Of a DNA stretch of 64,000 nucleotides, positions 19,065 to 32,144 are shown one piece after another (the first letter of the stretch is position 1; each line of letters starts with the position of its first letter). Source of the DNA: Actinomycetota bacterium (GTDB taxonomy: Bacteria > Actinomycetota > Actinomycetes > Nanopelagicales > Nanopelagicaceae); assembly GCA_016870835.1 (NCBI GenBank), contig VGAG01000001.1:27445-91444 (forward strand), written 5' to 3'. Under the pieces are notes generated by a model, which did not search any database, was not told the DNA's origin, and saw only the letters and a program-made list of their open reading frames with translations. The position numbers were made by a program, and so were the translations under genes.

Positions 19065-19772
19065 TCACTTAGTTACAGATTTAAAAATCTCTTGCGCGGC
19101 TTGCCCGGGATTAGGGGCGCCACTTATTGGTCTACCCACTACAAGGTAGTCAGCGCCCGCAGCAATCGCTTCTGCGGGAGACATAGTGCGCGCCTGGTCA
19201 TCTTTGCCAGACTCAAATCTAATTCCAGGGGTAATCAACTCGATCTCACTCGGAAGCGCGTTGCGAAGCGCACTGACTTCCAGGGGAGAGGCAACGATGG
19301 CTTTAGCTCCTGATTGGATTGCGGATTGAGCCCAATTAACAACAGTCTTCTCCACATTTGACCCGAGCCCCAACTTCGCAAGTTCCGCGCTATCTAGTGA
19401 GGTGAGCACAGTAACGGCAACAATTTTCGTCTTTGGGAGAGCTTTAGCCGCGCCCTCGATCATTGCGGATCCCCCAGCTGCGTGAACAGTGAGAAACTCA
19501 ACGCTCAGAGTTTCAAGCGATTTTGCTGCCTTTGCAACCGTGTTAGGGATGTCATGTAGCTTTAAATCCAGAAAAATTCGGGCACCAGGATGTCGAGTTT
19601 GAATTTCCTGGACACCACTTCTGCCATTAGCAAAGAAAAATTCAAGTCCGAGTTTATAAACTCCTATGTAATCCTTCGTTGATTCGATAAGCGAGTTAGC
19701 AACTGAAATCTCCTTGGTATCTACAGCAAGAATTATTGGCGAGTTAGACATGAGCGACACCAATGGCTTCAC
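19065..19772 (-). CDS. pyrF: Orotidine-5'-phosphate decarboxylase
   Basis: FLDLKLHDIPNTVAKAAKSL, LTVHAAGG, ADYLVVGRPIS. Confidence 0.94.
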   Translation of the reverse strand: MKPLVSLMSNSPIILAVDTKEISVANSLIESTKDYIGVYKLGLEFFFANGRSGVQEIQTRHPGARIFLDLKLHDIPNTVAKAAKSLETLSVEFLTVHAAGGSAMIEGAAKALPKTKIVAVTVLTSLDSAELAKLGLGSNVEKTVVNWAQSAIQSGAKAIVASPLEVSALRNALPSEIELITPGIRFESGKDDQARTMSPAEAIAAGADYLVVGRPISGAPNPGQAAQEIFKSVTK

Positions 19773-20694
19773 TAAGAGAGTTGAATCCTCGACTCCTTAA
19801 ACCTTCAAGAAGTTCGCGCTTAACTTTGATTACCGCACTTGGGTTGCCGAATGTTGCAGTACCTACAGAGACCCCGGATGCCCCAGCGAAGATCATCTCC
19901 AACGCATCCCTTCCATTTGTTACTCCACCCATGCCGAGAATAGGAATTTGTGGGAGTGCTTTATGAACTTGGTAAATAGCGCGGACCGCTATCGGGCGAA
20001 TTGCAGGTCCGGATAGGCCCCCAGTAATTCCAGCCAACTTTGGTCGCTTTGCATCGACATCTATGACCATCCCGAGAACTGTATTGATGAGCGCAAGCCC
20101 ATCTGCTCCAGCTGCGACTACTTCATTTGCGATTGAAACAATATCTGTAACATCGGGCGAGAGTTTGGCGATGATTGGATAGTCACCGCTTATGTTTCGC
20201 CTAACCGCTTCGATTACTGCGCGAGAAGCAACCGGATCACAAGCAAAAACTAATCCGCGATTTTCTACATTGGGACATGAAATGTTTACTTCAATTCCGT
20301 GTAGTGAGTTGATCCCCCGTAACTTCCGAGCAAGTGAGGCATATTCTTCAACGGTCTCACCTGATATCGAAACTATGACTCGGGCCCCGTTGCTTTGTAA
20401 CCACGGAATATCAATCTCTAGGAACTGATCTATCCCAGGTCCTTGAAGCCCAATTGAATTAAGCATTCCGGAGGGGGTTTCAGCCATTCGCGGAGTAGGC
20501 CTGCCACTTCTAGGCTTTACTGAGATGGACTTTGTTACAACAGCGCCGAGTTCATCTAGATCAAAGAATTGCGAAAGCTCCTTGCCTGAACCGGCGCAAC
20601 CGCTCGCTGTAAAAATCGGTGATGGAAAGTATCTACTACCAAACTTAGTTCGAAAGTCGAAAGCTTGAAACTCACTCACTGTGGGGCTCCCCAT
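19744..20694 (-). CDS. pyrD: Dihydroorotate dehydrogenase, class 1B-like
   Basis: NPIF-type start SPIFTASGCAGSG, TPSGMLNSIGLQGPGID, VNISCPNVENRG; next to pyrK. Confidence 0.95.
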   Translation of the reverse strand: MGSPTVSEFQAFDFRTKFGSRYFPSPIFTASGCAGSGKELSQFFDLDELGAVVTKSISVKPRSGRPTPRMAETPSGMLNSIGLQGPGIDQFLEIDIPWLQSNGARVIVSISGETVEEYASLARKLRGINSLHGIEVNISCPNVENRGLVFACDPVASRAVIEAVRRNISGDYPIIAKLSPDVTDIVSIANEVVAAGADGLALINTVLGMVIDVDAKRPKLAGITGGLSGPAIRPIAVRAIYQVHKALPQIPILGMGGVTNGRDALEMIFAGASGVSVGTATFGNPSAVIKVKRELLEGLRSRGFNSLSEAIGVAHV

Positions 20695-21545
20695 GTACCT
20701 TGCGCGATCTTCCGCTCACTTCCCCAAACAACTTGTGAACCATCCACGACCGGGCCTTCGATACAACTTCGTTGCATTTTTATTACTCCAGCGCTATCGC
20801 GCATCGGAACGACGCAGGTCATGCAGACGCCAATTCCACAGGCCATCGACTCTTCGACTGCGCATTGATGAAGTACGTTTGCACCTTCGGCTACTTGATT
20901 TACCGCCTCCAGCATCGCCATAGGTCCGCAGGAATAGATAATCTCGACTTGATTACGCTCAATAATTTGTGGCATCACATCAGTAACACGTCCTTTAACT
21001 CCTGCGCTGCCATCCTCGGTCGTCAAAGTCATAACGTTTACCGATCTCTTTCCTTCGAGTGGCGCATAAATTTTTCCGGCAACTGAGGCACCTAGAACCA
21101 TATCTACGCGACAGCCGCGCGCCTTTAAAACTTCAGCCAATCCAAAGAGCGGCGCAGATCCATATCCTCCGCCAACGAGAAGCGCATTTACCGGTTCGGT
21201 CGGAATTCCAAATGCAGTTCCAAGTGGCCCAACCATGTCGACTCGTTCATGAACTGATCTCTCACTTAGCCACTTACTTCCAGTTCCATGTGCGGCAACC
21301 ACCAACTCTATGGTTCCGCCGTAGGCTCCGCGATTGCTTGATCTATAGATTGCAAATGCTCTCCGCAAAATTAGAGAAGAGGATGGCCCGCCTACGGAGA
21401 TAGCCACGAAGTTTCCGGGTTTTGCATGAGAGGCCATATCCCCCACTGCAAAGACCATATGGTTATAGGCGCCAACCTTCTTATTGGATAGAACTTCGAC
21501 GCTATCTTGAATCGCTCTAGAGTTTATGTTCATTTGCGATTCCAA
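20676..21545 (-). CDS. pyrK: Dihydroorotate dehydrogenase electron transfer subunit
   Basis: FAD/NAD-binding fold and C-terminal 2Fe-2S cysteines [20 protein letters not shown]...C. Confidence 0.9.
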   Translation of the reverse strand: MESQMNINSRAIQDSVEVLSNKKVGAYNHMVFAVGDMASHAKPGNFVAISVGGPSSSLILRRAFAIYRSSNRGAYGGTIELVVAAHGTGSKWLSERSVHERVDMVGPLGTAFGIPTEPVNALLVGGGYGSAPLFGLAEVLKARGCRVDMVLGASVAGKIYAPLEGKRSVNVMTLTTEDGSAGVKGRVTDVMPQIIERNQVEIIYSCGPMAMLEAVNQVAEGANVLHQCAVEESMACGIGVCMTCVVPMRDSAGVIKMQRSCIEGPVVDGSQVVWGSERKIAQGTWGAPQ

Positions 21546-24500
21546 TCCTGGAGTGACTGAACTTCGATCTTCTTCTCTTTTAGCGCCCTGATACCAGAGA
21601 CCGCCGCCTTAAGACCCGCAACGGTAGTGATGCACGGTACGCCTTTTGCAACAGCAGAACTTCTAATCAACCAGCCATCATTTCTAGAGTCTCTTCCAAA
21701 TGGGGTGTTTACAACCAATTTAATTAGCCCACCTTCAATCAATTCCACCGCCGAGCTATCTGTTGGTGACTTCTTCTCTGAAACCTTTGCGACCAGAGTT
21801 GATGAGATTCCTTCTTCAAGTAATCGCTTCCTTGTTCCCTCTGTTGCAAGTAAATCAAAACCTAGATTTGAAAGTGCGCGCGCCGATTCAATCGCACCTT
21901 CCTTATCCTTATCTGAAAGCGAGATGAAGACCGATCCCGAAGTTGGAAGAGCCGCGAAGGCAGCAATCTGACTCTTAGCAAATGCGGTGCCAAAGTCGGG
22001 CGCTATTCCCATTACCTCACCAGTTGATTTCATCTCTGGACCTAGAACTGAATCAACGTTCTTTCCATCAATCCGGCGGAATCGATTCCAAGGTAGAACT
22101 GCTTCCTTAACAGCAATTCCGCTCGCAACCCCAACATCAAATCCGGGCAAGATTCCCTCACTTCTTAAGGTTTCAATCTTTGAACCAGCTGCAATAAGTG
22201 CGGCAGCCTTTGCAACTTGCACCCCGGTTGCTTTGCTTACATACGGAACCGTACGCGAGGCCCGTGGATTTGCTTCTAGGACATAGAGTCGGTCGTGGGC
22301 GATTGCGTATTGGACATTCATTAACCCCACTACGCCAATTGCATCGCCGAGTTTGCGTGTAGTTGCCTTGATCTCTTCTAGCTTTTCCTTTGAAAGAGAT
22401 TGTGGCGGAATAACAGAAGCAGAGTCCCCAGAATGAACACCCGCCTCTTCGATATGTTCCATAATTCCGGCTAAGTACATTGAATCGCCATCAAAGAGTG
22501 CATCTACATCTATCTCAATGGCGCTATCTAGAAAGGAATCAATTAAGACCGGATGCTCTGGGTTAATTTCAGTAGCCCTTGTTATAAAACCTTCAAGTGA
22601 ATTTTCATCGTAAACAATCTCCATCCCGCGTCCACCCAATACAAAGGAGGGACGGACTAGAACGGGATAACCAATTGTATTTGCAACCTTCTTCGCTTCT
22701 TCAAAGGATTTAGCGGTTCCAAAGGCGGGTGCATTGAGCCCCATGCTATTTAAGACCTCACCAAATTGCCCTCTATCTTCGGCGCGATGAATTGCTTCAA
22801 CCGATGTTCCTAAGATTGGAACGCCCTCTTTTGCTAAGCCACTTGCTAAGCCCAGCGGAGTTTGTCCCCCGAGCTGGGTGATAACACCGACGACTGGTCC
22901 GGCTGCAAGTTCTGCGTGATAAACCTCAAGCACATCTTCCAATGTAAGGGGTTCAAAGTAGAGACGATCCGAGGTGTCATAATCAGTGGAGACGGTTTCC
23001 GGATTGCAGTTAATTATGATTGTTTCAAATCCCGCTTTACTTAGAGCAAAACAGGCGTGGACGCATGAGTAATCAAATTCAATACCTTGGCCAATTCGAT
23101 TAGGTCCACTTCCGAGAATTATGATCGCGGGTTTTGTTCGTGGTTTTACCTCGGTTGATAGGTCATATGCGGAATAGTGATAGGGAGTAAAGGCCTCAAA
23201 CTCACCAGCACATGTGTCAACTGTTTTGTAGACCGGACGAAGATTAAGTCGCCAACGGAGAGCGCGCACTTCATCGGTAGTTAATCCGCGGAGCTGAGCG
23301 ATTTGTGCGTCGGAGAGTCCAAGTCGTTTCGCCTTACGCAATATTTCAAGGTTTAATTCCCCCGCTTCCCTAATTTTTGCCGCCAGATCGTTTATAAGGT
23401 TGATTTGGGTGAGGAACCAAGGATCAATCCCAGTTACTTCATTTACCGTGGCGATGGATTCTCCTAGAGCCAAGAGTTGTTGTACCTCAACTAGACGCGA
23501 TTCAGTCGGAGTCTTGACTGCGTTTAGAAGGTCAGTTCGATCTCGTTTGATATCCCAATTGAATTCAGAGCCTTTCTTCTCAAGTGAGCGCATGGCTTTC
23601 TGTAAAGATTCCGGGAAAGATCTTCCCATCGCCATCGCCTCTCCAACGCTCTTCATGGTTGTGGTTAATCTGCGGTCGGCTTCTGGGAATTTTTCAAAGG
23701 CAAATCGGGGAATTTTCACAACTATGTAATCAAGGGTTGGTTCAAATGAGGCTGGGGTTTTCTCAGTAATGTCATTAGGAATTTCATCAAGGGAATAACC
23801 AATCGCCAACTTTGTTGCGATCTTGGCAATTGGAAAACCGGTTGCTTTAGAGGCAAGCGCGCTACTTCTTGAGACTCGCGGGTTCATCTCAATCACGACG
23901 ATCCGGCCATTTGCTGGATTTACCGCAAACTGAATATTGCAACCACCGGTTGCCACCCCGACCTCGCGAATAATCGAAATGGATAAATCTCTCAACTTCT
24001 GAAATTCGACATCAGTGAGCGTTAGTGCTGGAGCCACTGTTATTGAATCGCCGGTGTGCACGCCCATCGGGTCAAAATTCTCGATACTGCAAACGATTAC
24101 AACGTTATCTTTGTGATCACGCATAACCTCCAACTCAAATTCTTTCCAACCGATAATTGATTCCTCTAAGAGAACTTCGGTTACCGGGCTGTATTGAAGC
24201 CCTGCCCCAGCGATAAGCCTTAACTCCGATTCGCTATGTGCGATACCGCTACCTAATCCACCCATAGTAAAAGAGGGTCTAACTACAACTGGGTACTTCA
24301 ACTGCTCAGCCGCAACGAGGCATTCATCAAGGGTGTGGCAGATAATCGACTTGGCAGATTCACCACCAATTCTCTCCACGATAGTTCTAAACTCCTCGCG
24401 GTTCTCGCCGCGCTTGATAGCAGGGATGTCAGCGCCAATTAGTCGGACCCCATACTTTTTTAAGATTCCCAGTTCATCCAATTTCATCGCGGCATTTAGC

Positions 24501-24784
24501 GCAGTCTGGCCACCAAGGGTTGCAAGAATTGCATCCGGTTTTTCGTGTCCAATAATCGCTTCGAGGTATTCCGGTGTAATTGGCTCAACATAGGTTGCAT
24601 CGGCAAATTCCGGATCGGTCATAATCGTTGCCGGATTGCTATTTACCAGAATTACCCGCACGCCTTCACTTTTTAATACACGACAAGCTTGAGTTCCAGA
24701 GTAATCAAATTCGCATGCCTGACCGATAACTATTGGACCACTACCGATAACTAAAACACTCCTGATTGAATTATCTCTTGGCAT
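21530..24784 (-). CDS. carB: Carbamoyl-phosphate synthase large subunit
   Basis: [32 protein letters not shown] and full-length two-domain architecture. Confidence 0.98.
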   Translation of the reverse strand: MPRDNSIRSVLVIGSGPIVIGQACEFDYSGTQACRVLKSEGVRVILVNSNPATIMTDPEFADATYVEPITPEYLEAIIGHEKPDAILATLGGQTALNAAMKLDELGILKKYGVRLIGADIPAIKRGENREEFRTIVERIGGESAKSIICHTLDECLVAAEQLKYPVVVRPSFTMGGLGSGIAHSESELRLIAGAGLQYSPVTEVLLEESIIGWKEFELEVMRDHKDNVVIVCSIENFDPMGVHTGDSITVAPALTLTDVEFQKLRDLSISIIREVGVATGGCNIQFAVNPANGRIVVIEMNPRVSRSSALASKATGFPIAKIATKLAIGYSLDEIPNDITEKTPASFEPTLDYIVVKIPRFAFEKFPEADRRLTTTMKSVGEAMAMGRSFPESLQKAMRSLEKKGSEFNWDIKRDRTDLLNAVKTPTESRLVEVQQLLALGESIATVNEVTGIDPWFLTQINLINDLAAKIREAGELNLEILRKAKRLGLSDAQIAQLRGLTTDEVRALRWRLNLRPVYKTVDTCAGEFEAFTPYHYSAYDLSTEVKPRTKPAIIILGSGPNRIGQGIEFDYSCVHACFALSKAGFETIIINCNPETVSTDYDTSDRLYFEPLTLEDVLEVYHAELAAGPVVGVITQLGGQTPLGLASGLAKEGVPILGTSVEAIHRAEDRGQFGEVLNSMGLNAPAFGTAKSFEEAKKVANTIGYPVLVRPSFVLGGRGMEIVYDENSLEGFITRATEINPEHPVLIDSFLDSAIEIDVDALFDGDSMYLAGIMEHIEEAGVHSGDSASVIPPQSLSKEKLEEIKATTRKLGDAIGVVGLMNVQYAIAHDRLYVLEANPRASRTVPYVSKATGVQVAKAAALIAAGSKIETLRSEGILPGFDVGVASGIAVKEAVLPWNRFRRIDGKNVDSVLGPEMKSTGEVMGIAPDFGTAFAKSQIAAFAALPTSGSVFISLSDKDKEGAIESARALSNLGFDLLATEGTRKRLLEEGISSTLVAKVSEKKSPTDSSAVELIEGGLIKLVVNTPFGRDSRNDGWLIRSSAVAKGVPCITTVAGLKAAVSGIRALKEKKIEVQSLQDWNRK

Positions 24785-25886
24785 GCTTCTCCAGCATCGC
24801 TAGAAATTCATCAAATAGGTAATTTGCATCGTGTGGACCGGCAGCCGCTTCTGGGTGATATTGAACGGAGAATGCAGGGCGCTCTAGAAGTTTCAACCCC
24901 TCAACGACTCCATCGTTAAGCGACATATGAGAGACCAAGCCAGGTCCAAAGACCGTTGAAAACTCACCTTCGGTTGGGGCTTCAACAGCGAATCCATGGT
25001 TATGGGCGGTAATTTCAACGCGATTCGCGAGCTTATTCATTACTGGTTGATTGATACCGCGGTGACCGAAACGCAATTTGTAGGTATCAAACCCGAGCGC
25101 CCGACCAAAAATCTGATGGCCGAAGCAGATTCCAAAGAGTGGAATCTCCAGATCAATTAAAGCGCGTACATTTGCAACTACTTCGGTCATGGTTGCTGGA
25201 TCGCCCGGCCCGTTCGATAGAAAAATCCCGTCGTAATTTCCACTCTTGAGCTCATCAAGGCCAGTACCCACAGGTAAAAGATGAGTTTCAATACCGCGTT
25301 TTGAAAAGTTTTTAGGTGTAGCCAATTTGATACCAAGATCTAGAGCAGCAATTCGAAAACGGGTTGCGCCTTCCGCTTTGAAGATCTTTTCACCCTCGGT
25401 AGAAACTTCATCTGCAAGATAAGAGCCCGCCATCGGCGCGGTATTTCTCACCTTTATAACCATCTCTTCGCGAGAGAGTTCTTGACTTGAGAAGATTCCA
25501 ACTCTCATCGCACCGCGCTCACGGATGTGAAGCGTGATTGCCCGAGTATCGACTCCGGAAATTCCCACCACACCATAACGCTCTAGATCTGATTCAAGTG
25601 AACGTTTTGATCGCCAATTGGAGACGATGGGCGATGGGTCGCGGACTACAAAACCACTCACCCAGATACGACTTGACTCTTCATCTTCAAGGTTCATTCC
25701 GGTATTACCAATATGTGGCGCAGTCATGACAACTACTTGATTGAAATAAGAAGGATCGGTCAAAGTTTCTTGATAACCCGTCATTCCGGTCGTGAAAACA
25801 ATCTCACCGAAAGTCTCCCCGGTACTACCCCATGATTCACCTTCAAATATGGTGCCATCATCCAAAACCAGGAAAGCGGCGTTCAT
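24771..25886 (-). CDS. carA: Carbamoyl-phosphate synthase small subunit
   Basis: [47 protein letters not shown]. Confidence 0.97.
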   Translation of the reverse strand: MNAAFLVLDDGTIFEGESWGSTGETFGEIVFTTGMTGYQETLTDPSYFNQVVVMTAPHIGNTGMNLEDEESSRIWVSGFVVRDPSPIVSNWRSKRSLESDLERYGVVGISGVDTRAITLHIRERGAMRVGIFSSQELSREEMVIKVRNTAPMAGSYLADEVSTEGEKIFKAEGATRFRIAALDLGIKLATPKNFSKRGIETHLLPVGTGLDELKSGNYDGIFLSNGPGDPATMTEVVANVRALIDLEIPLFGICFGHQIFGRALGFDTYKLRFGHRGINQPVMNKLANRVEITAHNHGFAVEAPTEGEFSTVFGPGLVSHMSLNDGVVEGLKLLERPAFSVQYHPEAAAGPHDANYLFDEFLAMLEKHAKR

Positions 25887-27145
25887 TGTGAGTAAACCTC
25901 GTTACCTCTAAAAAAGGTCTTGATAACCTTTACTGGTAGTTCACTTCCCACGAAAGGTGAGTTCTTACTCTTCGAAACGATGCCAGTGCGCTCAACCTTC
26001 CAAATTGCAGATGTATCAATAAGTGCAAAATTCGCCCAATTTCCGGGCTTCAATTCACCATGGCCCTCGTATCTACCAATTTGAGCTGGGTTCTTGGCCA
26101 TTTTTGGTAGTAGATCTTCTAACTTCATTAAACCGCTCTTGACCATCGCCAAGTACGTAATTGAGAGCGAAGTTTCAAGGCCAATCATTCCGAAAGCCGC
26201 AGCCGCCCATTCGCACTCCTTATTTTCAGCTGGATGAGGTGCGTGATCAGTTGCAACGATATCTATCGTTCCATCCGCTAAACCTTCCCGAAGCGCTTGT
26301 ACATCTCGATCAGTACGAAGGGGAGGATTTACTTTATAGATTGGATCATAGGAACGAGCCTTCTCATCAGTAAGAAGCAGATGATGTGGCGTTACTTCTG
26401 CAGTAACTTGAATTCCACGCGCCTTTGCCCACCGAACCAACTCAACTCCTCCTGCTGTGGTTAAGTGGCAGATATGAAGGCGACTTCCAACGTGCTCACT
26501 CAAGAGAATATCGCGCGCAATAATTGATTCTTCAGCTGCAGCAGGCCAACCCTTTAACCCAAGCTCGGCAGAAACCGCACCTTCATTCATCTGTGAGTCA
26601 TGGGTAAGCCGTGGATCTTCGGCATGTTGGGCAATTAATCCATCAAAGCTTTTTACATACTCGAGCGCTCTTCGCATAATCAGTGAATCCCAGACACAAT
26701 TGCCATCATCGCTAAAGATTCGCACCTTCGCCTCAGATGAATTCATTGCCCCCATCTCAGCGAGTGATTTACCTAGTTGCCCTACCGTTACCGCACCAAT
26801 TGGGAAAACATCACAGATTCCATGTACTTGTCCAAGTCGATAAACCTGTTCGACAACGCCGGCAGTATCTGCAACTGGGTTGGTATTGGGCATCGCTGAG
26901 ATTGCGGTGTAACCACCAGAGACAGCAGCTTTTGAACCAGAGAGAACGGTTTCGGCATCCTCTTTTCCGGGTTCTCTTAAATGTGTGTGAAGATCAACCA
27001 GACCAGGGATTACGGTTAAACCTTTTCCGTCAATGACTTGCGCTTCTTTCGAAGCGTCCTTTGGTTCAATAAATCTTCCACTTTCGAAAGCAATCTCAAC
27101 TAAATCCCCTGATGCTGTTTTCACATTCTTAAGAAGAATACTCAT
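25883..27145 (-). CDS. pyrC: Dihydroorotase
   Basis: GLVDLHTHLREPGKEDAET, ATDHAPHP. Confidence 0.97.
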   Translation of the reverse strand: MSILLKNVKTASGDLVEIAFESGRFIEPKDASKEAQVIDGKGLTVIPGLVDLHTHLREPGKEDAETVLSGSKAAVSGGYTAISAMPNTNPVADTAGVVEQVYRLGQVHGICDVFPIGAVTVGQLGKSLAEMGAMNSSEAKVRIFSDDGNCVWDSLIMRRALEYVKSFDGLIAQHAEDPRLTHDSQMNEGAVSAELGLKGWPAAAEESIIARDILLSEHVGSRLHICHLTTAGGVELVRWAKARGIQVTAEVTPHHLLLTDEKARSYDPIYKVNPPLRTDRDVQALREGLADGTIDIVATDHAPHPAENKECEWAAAAFGMIGLETSLSITYLAMVKSGLMKLEDLLPKMAKNPAQIGRYEGHGELKPGNWANFALIDTSAIWKVERTGIVSKSKNSPFVGSELPVKVIKTFFRGNEVYSQ

Positions 27146-27146
27146 T

Positions 27147-28636
<1,490 letters not shown>

Positions 28637-28650
28637 TTAAAGGTTGGCGA

Positions 28651-28656
28651 ATGATA
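28651..28656 (-). promoter_or_regulatory. Candidate -10 element of the pyr operon
   Basis: TATCAT about 47 nt upstream of the pyrR ATG, giving a leader of roughly 40 nt. Confidence 0.45.
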
Positions 28657-28708
28657 GCCCATGCCAATAGCTTGTGTATAACTGCGCCGTTCGTTTACCG
28701 ACTTCCTC

Positions 28709-28714
28709 TATCTT
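28709..28714 (+). promoter_or_regulatory. -10 element of bldD (leaderless)
   Basis: TATCTT + cgcgaa + ATG 28721. Confidence 0.65.
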
Positions 28715-28720
28715 CGCGAA

Positions 28721-29206
28721 ATGTCTGATGAATACATAAAGAGTCTCGCTCGTTTACGCGGCCTAAGGCTCGCAGCAGGTATGACTCTGAAACAGGTAGA
28801 GATCAAAAGTCGCGGGAATTGGAAGTCGGTAGTTGTTGGCTCCTATGAGAGGGGAACTCGCCACCTAAGCCTGTTAAAGGCGGTGGAACTCTGCGAGTTT
28901 TATGGCGCTGATATCTCAGCTCTCGGCCAATTCGGCGAGTCTGAAGTTTCACAAGCTTTGGTCTTAGATCTACGTCAGCTATCAAAGTTGCGTGAGCTTC
29001 CCGATGAAATTGTCACAATCACAAACCGCCTAGCGAGCCGCATTACGAGCAAAAGAGGTGACCGGAATGGAACAGTCCTCTCCCTTCGAGAGTTGGATAT
29101 CGAGACATTAGAAGTTGGGTTAGGTAGGAGTACAGGCGAGGTTCTAGAACTATTGAAACGGCGAGGCTTACTACTTATAGAGAGAGGCTTGCCTTTATCT
29201 CACTGA
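28721..29206 (+). CDS. bldD: BldD-like transcriptional regulator with c-di-GMP-binding signature
   Basis: N-terminal HTH (LRGLRLAAGMTLKQVEIKSRGNWKSVVVGSYERGTRHLSL) and C-terminal RGD-X8-RELD; next to nusB/efp as in Streptomyces. Confidence 0.92.
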   Translation: MSDEYIKSLARLRGLRLAAGMTLKQVEIKSRGNWKSVVVGSYERGTRHLSLLKAVELCEFYGADISALGQFGESEVSQALVLDLRQLSKLRELPDEIVTITNRLASRITSKRGDRNGTVLSLRELDIETLEVGLGRSTGEVLELLKRRGLLLIERGLPLSH

Positions 29207-29585
29207 TTGCTGCCAAAACCCCATTTATATAAGTTGCTGAATCCTCAGTTGAAAGCGTCTTAGCCAGCTCTACTGCCTCGGAAATGGCAACACCTTCTGG
29301 CAAGTCATTTCCCCAGAGAAGCTCAAAGGTTCCCAGACGAAGGATGTTTCGATCCACAACGGGCATCCGGTCTAGATCCCAATCCTTTGCCCGCATTGAG
29401 ATGATTTCATCAAGCCGCTCTCGCTTTTCTACAACTCCCGCGACTAAGAATTCGGTGTATTCGCGAATTAGATATTCAAGCTCATTCTTTCGCGTATTGA
29501 GCAATTCCGCGGCCGAGCGACTTCTTATATCGCCTTCATAAAGTAGATCAAGGGCAGCTTTTCGCGCCTTAGAGCGTGTGCTCAC
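29175..29585 (-). CDS. nusB: Transcription antitermination protein NusB
   Basis: STRSKARKAALDLLYEGDIR, DRMPVVDRNILRLGTFEL, AISEAVELAKTLS. Confidence 0.95.
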   Translation of the reverse strand: MSTRSKARKAALDLLYEGDIRSRSAAELLNTRKNELEYLIREYTEFLVAGVVEKRERLDEIISMRAKDWDLDRMPVVDRNILRLGTFELLWGNDLPEGVAISEAVELAKTLSTEDSATYINGVLAAISEIKASLSL

Positions 29586-30146
29586 TTAGTTGGCGCGACC
29601 GAGATAGTCACCAGTGCGCGTGTCGATTAGTACTACTTCATCTTGTTTTATGAAGAGCGGTACTTGAACAGTAATTCCAGTTTCTAACGTCGCAGGCTTC
29701 GTTCCCCCTGAGGACCGATCGCCTTGTAGTCCAGGTTCGGTGTAACTGATTCGAAGCGGGACTGATGGTGGCATCTCAATATAAAGCGGATTACCTTCAT
29801 GGATAGCAACAATCACTTCCATATTTTCAAGGAGGTAATTTGGGGCATCACCCACGCTCTCTTCCGGAATAGTAATCTGATCAAAAGTTGTGTTATCCAT
29901 AAAAATATAGCCTGCGGTGTCCTTGTAGAGGAATTGCATCTCGCGCTTCTCAAGGATTGCGATCTCGACTTTAACGCCAGCATTAAAAGTCTTCTCAACG
30001 ACTTTGCCTGATAGAACATTCTTCAACTTAGTGCGCACGAAGGCTGGGCCCTTGCCGGGCTTTACATGTTGAAACTCAACGACATTCCAGAGTTGTCCTT
30101 CAATGTCTAGTGTCATGCCATTCTTAAGGTCATTTGTTGTGGCCAT
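29586..30146 (-). CDS. efp: Elongation factor P
   Basis: [43 protein letters not shown]. Confidence 0.98.
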   Translation of the reverse strand: MATTNDLKNGMTLDIEGQLWNVVEFQHVKPGKGPAFVRTKLKNVLSGKVVEKTFNAGVKVEIAILEKREMQFLYKDTAGYIFMDNTTFDQITIPEESVGDAPNYLLENMEVIVAIHEGNPLYIEMPPSVPLRISYTEPGLQGDRSSGGTKPATLETGITVQVPLFIKQDEVVLIDTRTGDYLGRAN

Positions 30147-30153
30147 GGTTCGC

Positions 30154-30159
30154 AGGCTA
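30154..30159 (-). promoter_or_regulatory. -10 element of efp (leaderless)
   Basis: TAGCCT + gcgaacc (7 nt) + ATG. Confidence 0.55.
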
Positions 30160-30171
30160 CCTTCCTAGAGG

Positions 30172-30615
30172 CTATTTCGTTAAATTCGTGATTAGCGCGC
30201 GCATAGCTATAAGGGCCAAGCGATAAGAATTTGCACCAAATCCTGCGATGGTGCCATTAACAACCCCCGAAACCACCGATGTGTGACGGAATTCTTCGCG
30301 AGAAAGTGGATTCGATAAGTGAACTTCAATAACGGGGGCTTTGAGCATCATGACTGCATCTCTAATGGAATAGGAATAGTGAGTAAATGCAGCTGGATTG
30401 ATTATTACTGGAGTCTTCTTATCTGCCGCTTCGTGCAACCAACCTATGATGGTAGCTTCGTCATCGCTCTGACGCATATCGATCTCGAAACCCTCGGACT
30501 TTCCAGCTTCTAAAACGAATCTCTCGAGGCTTGGGTAATCAAATTCCCCGTACACGTTCTTGTCGCGCAGGTCCAAGCGTTTCAAATTAGGGCCATTTAG
30601 AACCAGGATTCTCAT
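30172..30615 (-). CDS. aroQ: 3-dehydroquinate dehydratase, type II
   Basis: ILVLNGPNLKRLDLRD, INPAAFTHYSYSIRDA, EVHLSNPLSREEFRHTSVVS. Confidence 0.95.
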   Translation of the reverse strand: MRILVLNGPNLKRLDLRDKNVYGEFDYPSLERFVLEAGKSEGFEIDMRQSDDEATIIGWLHEAADKKTPVIINPAAFTHYSYSIRDAVMMLKAPVIEVHLSNPLSREEFRHTSVVSGVVNGTIAGFGANSYRLALIAMRALITNLTK

Positions 30616-30621
30616 AGTGTA

Positions 30622-30627
30622 ATTCTA
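30622..30627 (-). promoter_or_regulatory. -10 element of aroQ (leaderless)
   Basis: TAGAAT + tacact + ATG. Confidence 0.65.
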
Positions 30628-31644
30628 CCTTCCAACCGATTTTAGATAACACTCATTTAGTAGTTCCCTTGAAGCAGTTGCTCGATCAGTTGCACCAAGC
30701 GCTTTAAGTGTTACAAATCGAAGGCCACCTGCCCCTCTCTTCTTATCGCTGCGCATTAGATCAAAGAGGGCATCAAAAGCAGTTGCTGAATATGTAACCG
30801 GCAGATCTAGAGCTTGAAGAATCTCTCTATGTTTTTCTGCAATCGAGCCACTGAGACCAGAAAGTTTGACGGAAAGCTCGGCGGCAAAGCACATTCCTAT
30901 TGAAACAGCTTCACCGTGGCGAAGGGAATAACCGGAATGCTTCTCAATCGCATGCCCCAAAGTGTGGCCGTAATTCAAAATCTCGCGTTCGTGGCTTTCT
31001 TTGAAATCTCTTGCGACAACTCCCGCTTTCACTCCAACCGAGAGCGCGATGATTTCAGTTAGATTCCGCTTCCAATCAGTCACAAGATCAAGAATCTTCG
31101 GTTCTGAGATGAAGCCACACTTAACCGCCTCAGCAAGTCCCGCCCGAATGTCGCGATCACTTAATGTTGAGAGCCAATTCGTATCAATAACAACTTCGTG
31201 CGGTGAGAAAAAAGCACCCGCTAGATTCTTGCCAGAAGTGAGATTTACGCCAGTCTTTCCTCCGATGGCAGCGTCAACCATTCCCGCAACGGTTGTGGGA
31301 ATCGCCACCCAATCAACTCCCCTTAAATAAGTTGCCGCTACAAACCCAGCAAGGTCTGTAGTCGCACCGCCGCCGATGCCGACAATGAGTGAGCTTCGGT
31401 CAAGACCCATCAACGCTAATTTCTCGAGAATCGAGCCATATGAATCGATTGACTTTTGCGATTCACCATCCGAAGTCAGTATCAAACGGCTGGGATCGAC
31501 AACATCTTTGATTTGCGATGAGATCGGTTCAGGAACAATCACAGCAAAACTTCGGTTCGCGATTAATTCGTTAAAACGTGGGCGCCAACTACTTGGAAAT
31601 GAAACGACATAATCACGTTCCGCCGATACCTTAATTTCATTCAT
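30625..31644 (-). CDS. aroB: 3-dehydroquinate synthase
   Basis: VGIGGGATTDLAGFVAATYLRGV, PTTVAGMVDAAIGGKTGVN, LNYGHTLGHAIE. Confidence 0.96.
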   Translation of the reverse strand: MNEIKVSAERDYVVSFPSSWRPRFNELIANRSFAVIVPEPISSQIKDVVDPSRLILTSDGESQKSIDSYGSILEKLALMGLDRSSLIVGIGGGATTDLAGFVAATYLRGVDWVAIPTTVAGMVDAAIGGKTGVNLTSGKNLAGAFFSPHEVVIDTNWLSTLSDRDIRAGLAEAVKCGFISEPKILDLVTDWKRNLTEIIALSVGVKAGVVARDFKESHEREILNYGHTLGHAIEKHSGYSLRHGEAVSIGMCFAAELSVKLSGLSGSIAEKHREILQALDLPVTYSATAFDALFDLMRSDKKRGAGGLRFVTLKALGATDRATASRELLNECYLKSVGR

Positions 31645-32144
31645 TGCAGCGCACCAACTATTTCAGCAACAACTTCCTTTGGTTTCTTATTGTCAGTTGA
31701 GATTCTTATCTTGCCTAGATGTTCGTATTTCTCCCGTCTTGCTTCCAAGAGTTTGAGCCACTGTTGCCTCGGGTTGCCAACGAGCAATGGGCGATCTGTA
31801 TTGAAACCCACTCTCGGGGCAGCATTTGAGATTGATACCTCAAGGTAGACAACCCTTGGTTCCTTCTCTAGAGCGCTAAATATCTCCTCGTTTAGTATTG
31901 CTCCACCTCCGAGGGCGAGCACACCAACATCTGATGAGAGCGCAGCCATAACAGCATCTCGTTCTAGCAAACGGAATTTCGCTTCACCTTCTTCAACGAA
32001 AATATCACTTATGCTTTTTCCAGCGAGTTTTGCAACCTGTGCATCAGTATCAATAAGACCTAGCTTTAATTCTTTCGCTAGGACTTTGCCAACTGTGCTC
32101 TTTCCGGAACCAGGCGGTCCAATAAGTATCACTTTAGAGCTCAT
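31641..32144 (-). CDS. aroK: Shikimate kinase
   Basis: [32 protein letters not shown]. Confidence 0.95.
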   Translation of the reverse strand: MSSKVILIGPPGSGKSTVGKVLAKELKLGLIDTDAQVAKLAGKSISDIFVEEGEAKFRLLERDAVMAALSSDVGVLALGGGAILNEEIFSALEKEPRVVYLEVSISNAAPRVGFNTDRPLLVGNPRQQWLKLLEARREKYEHLGKIRISTDNKKPKEVVAEIVGALQ

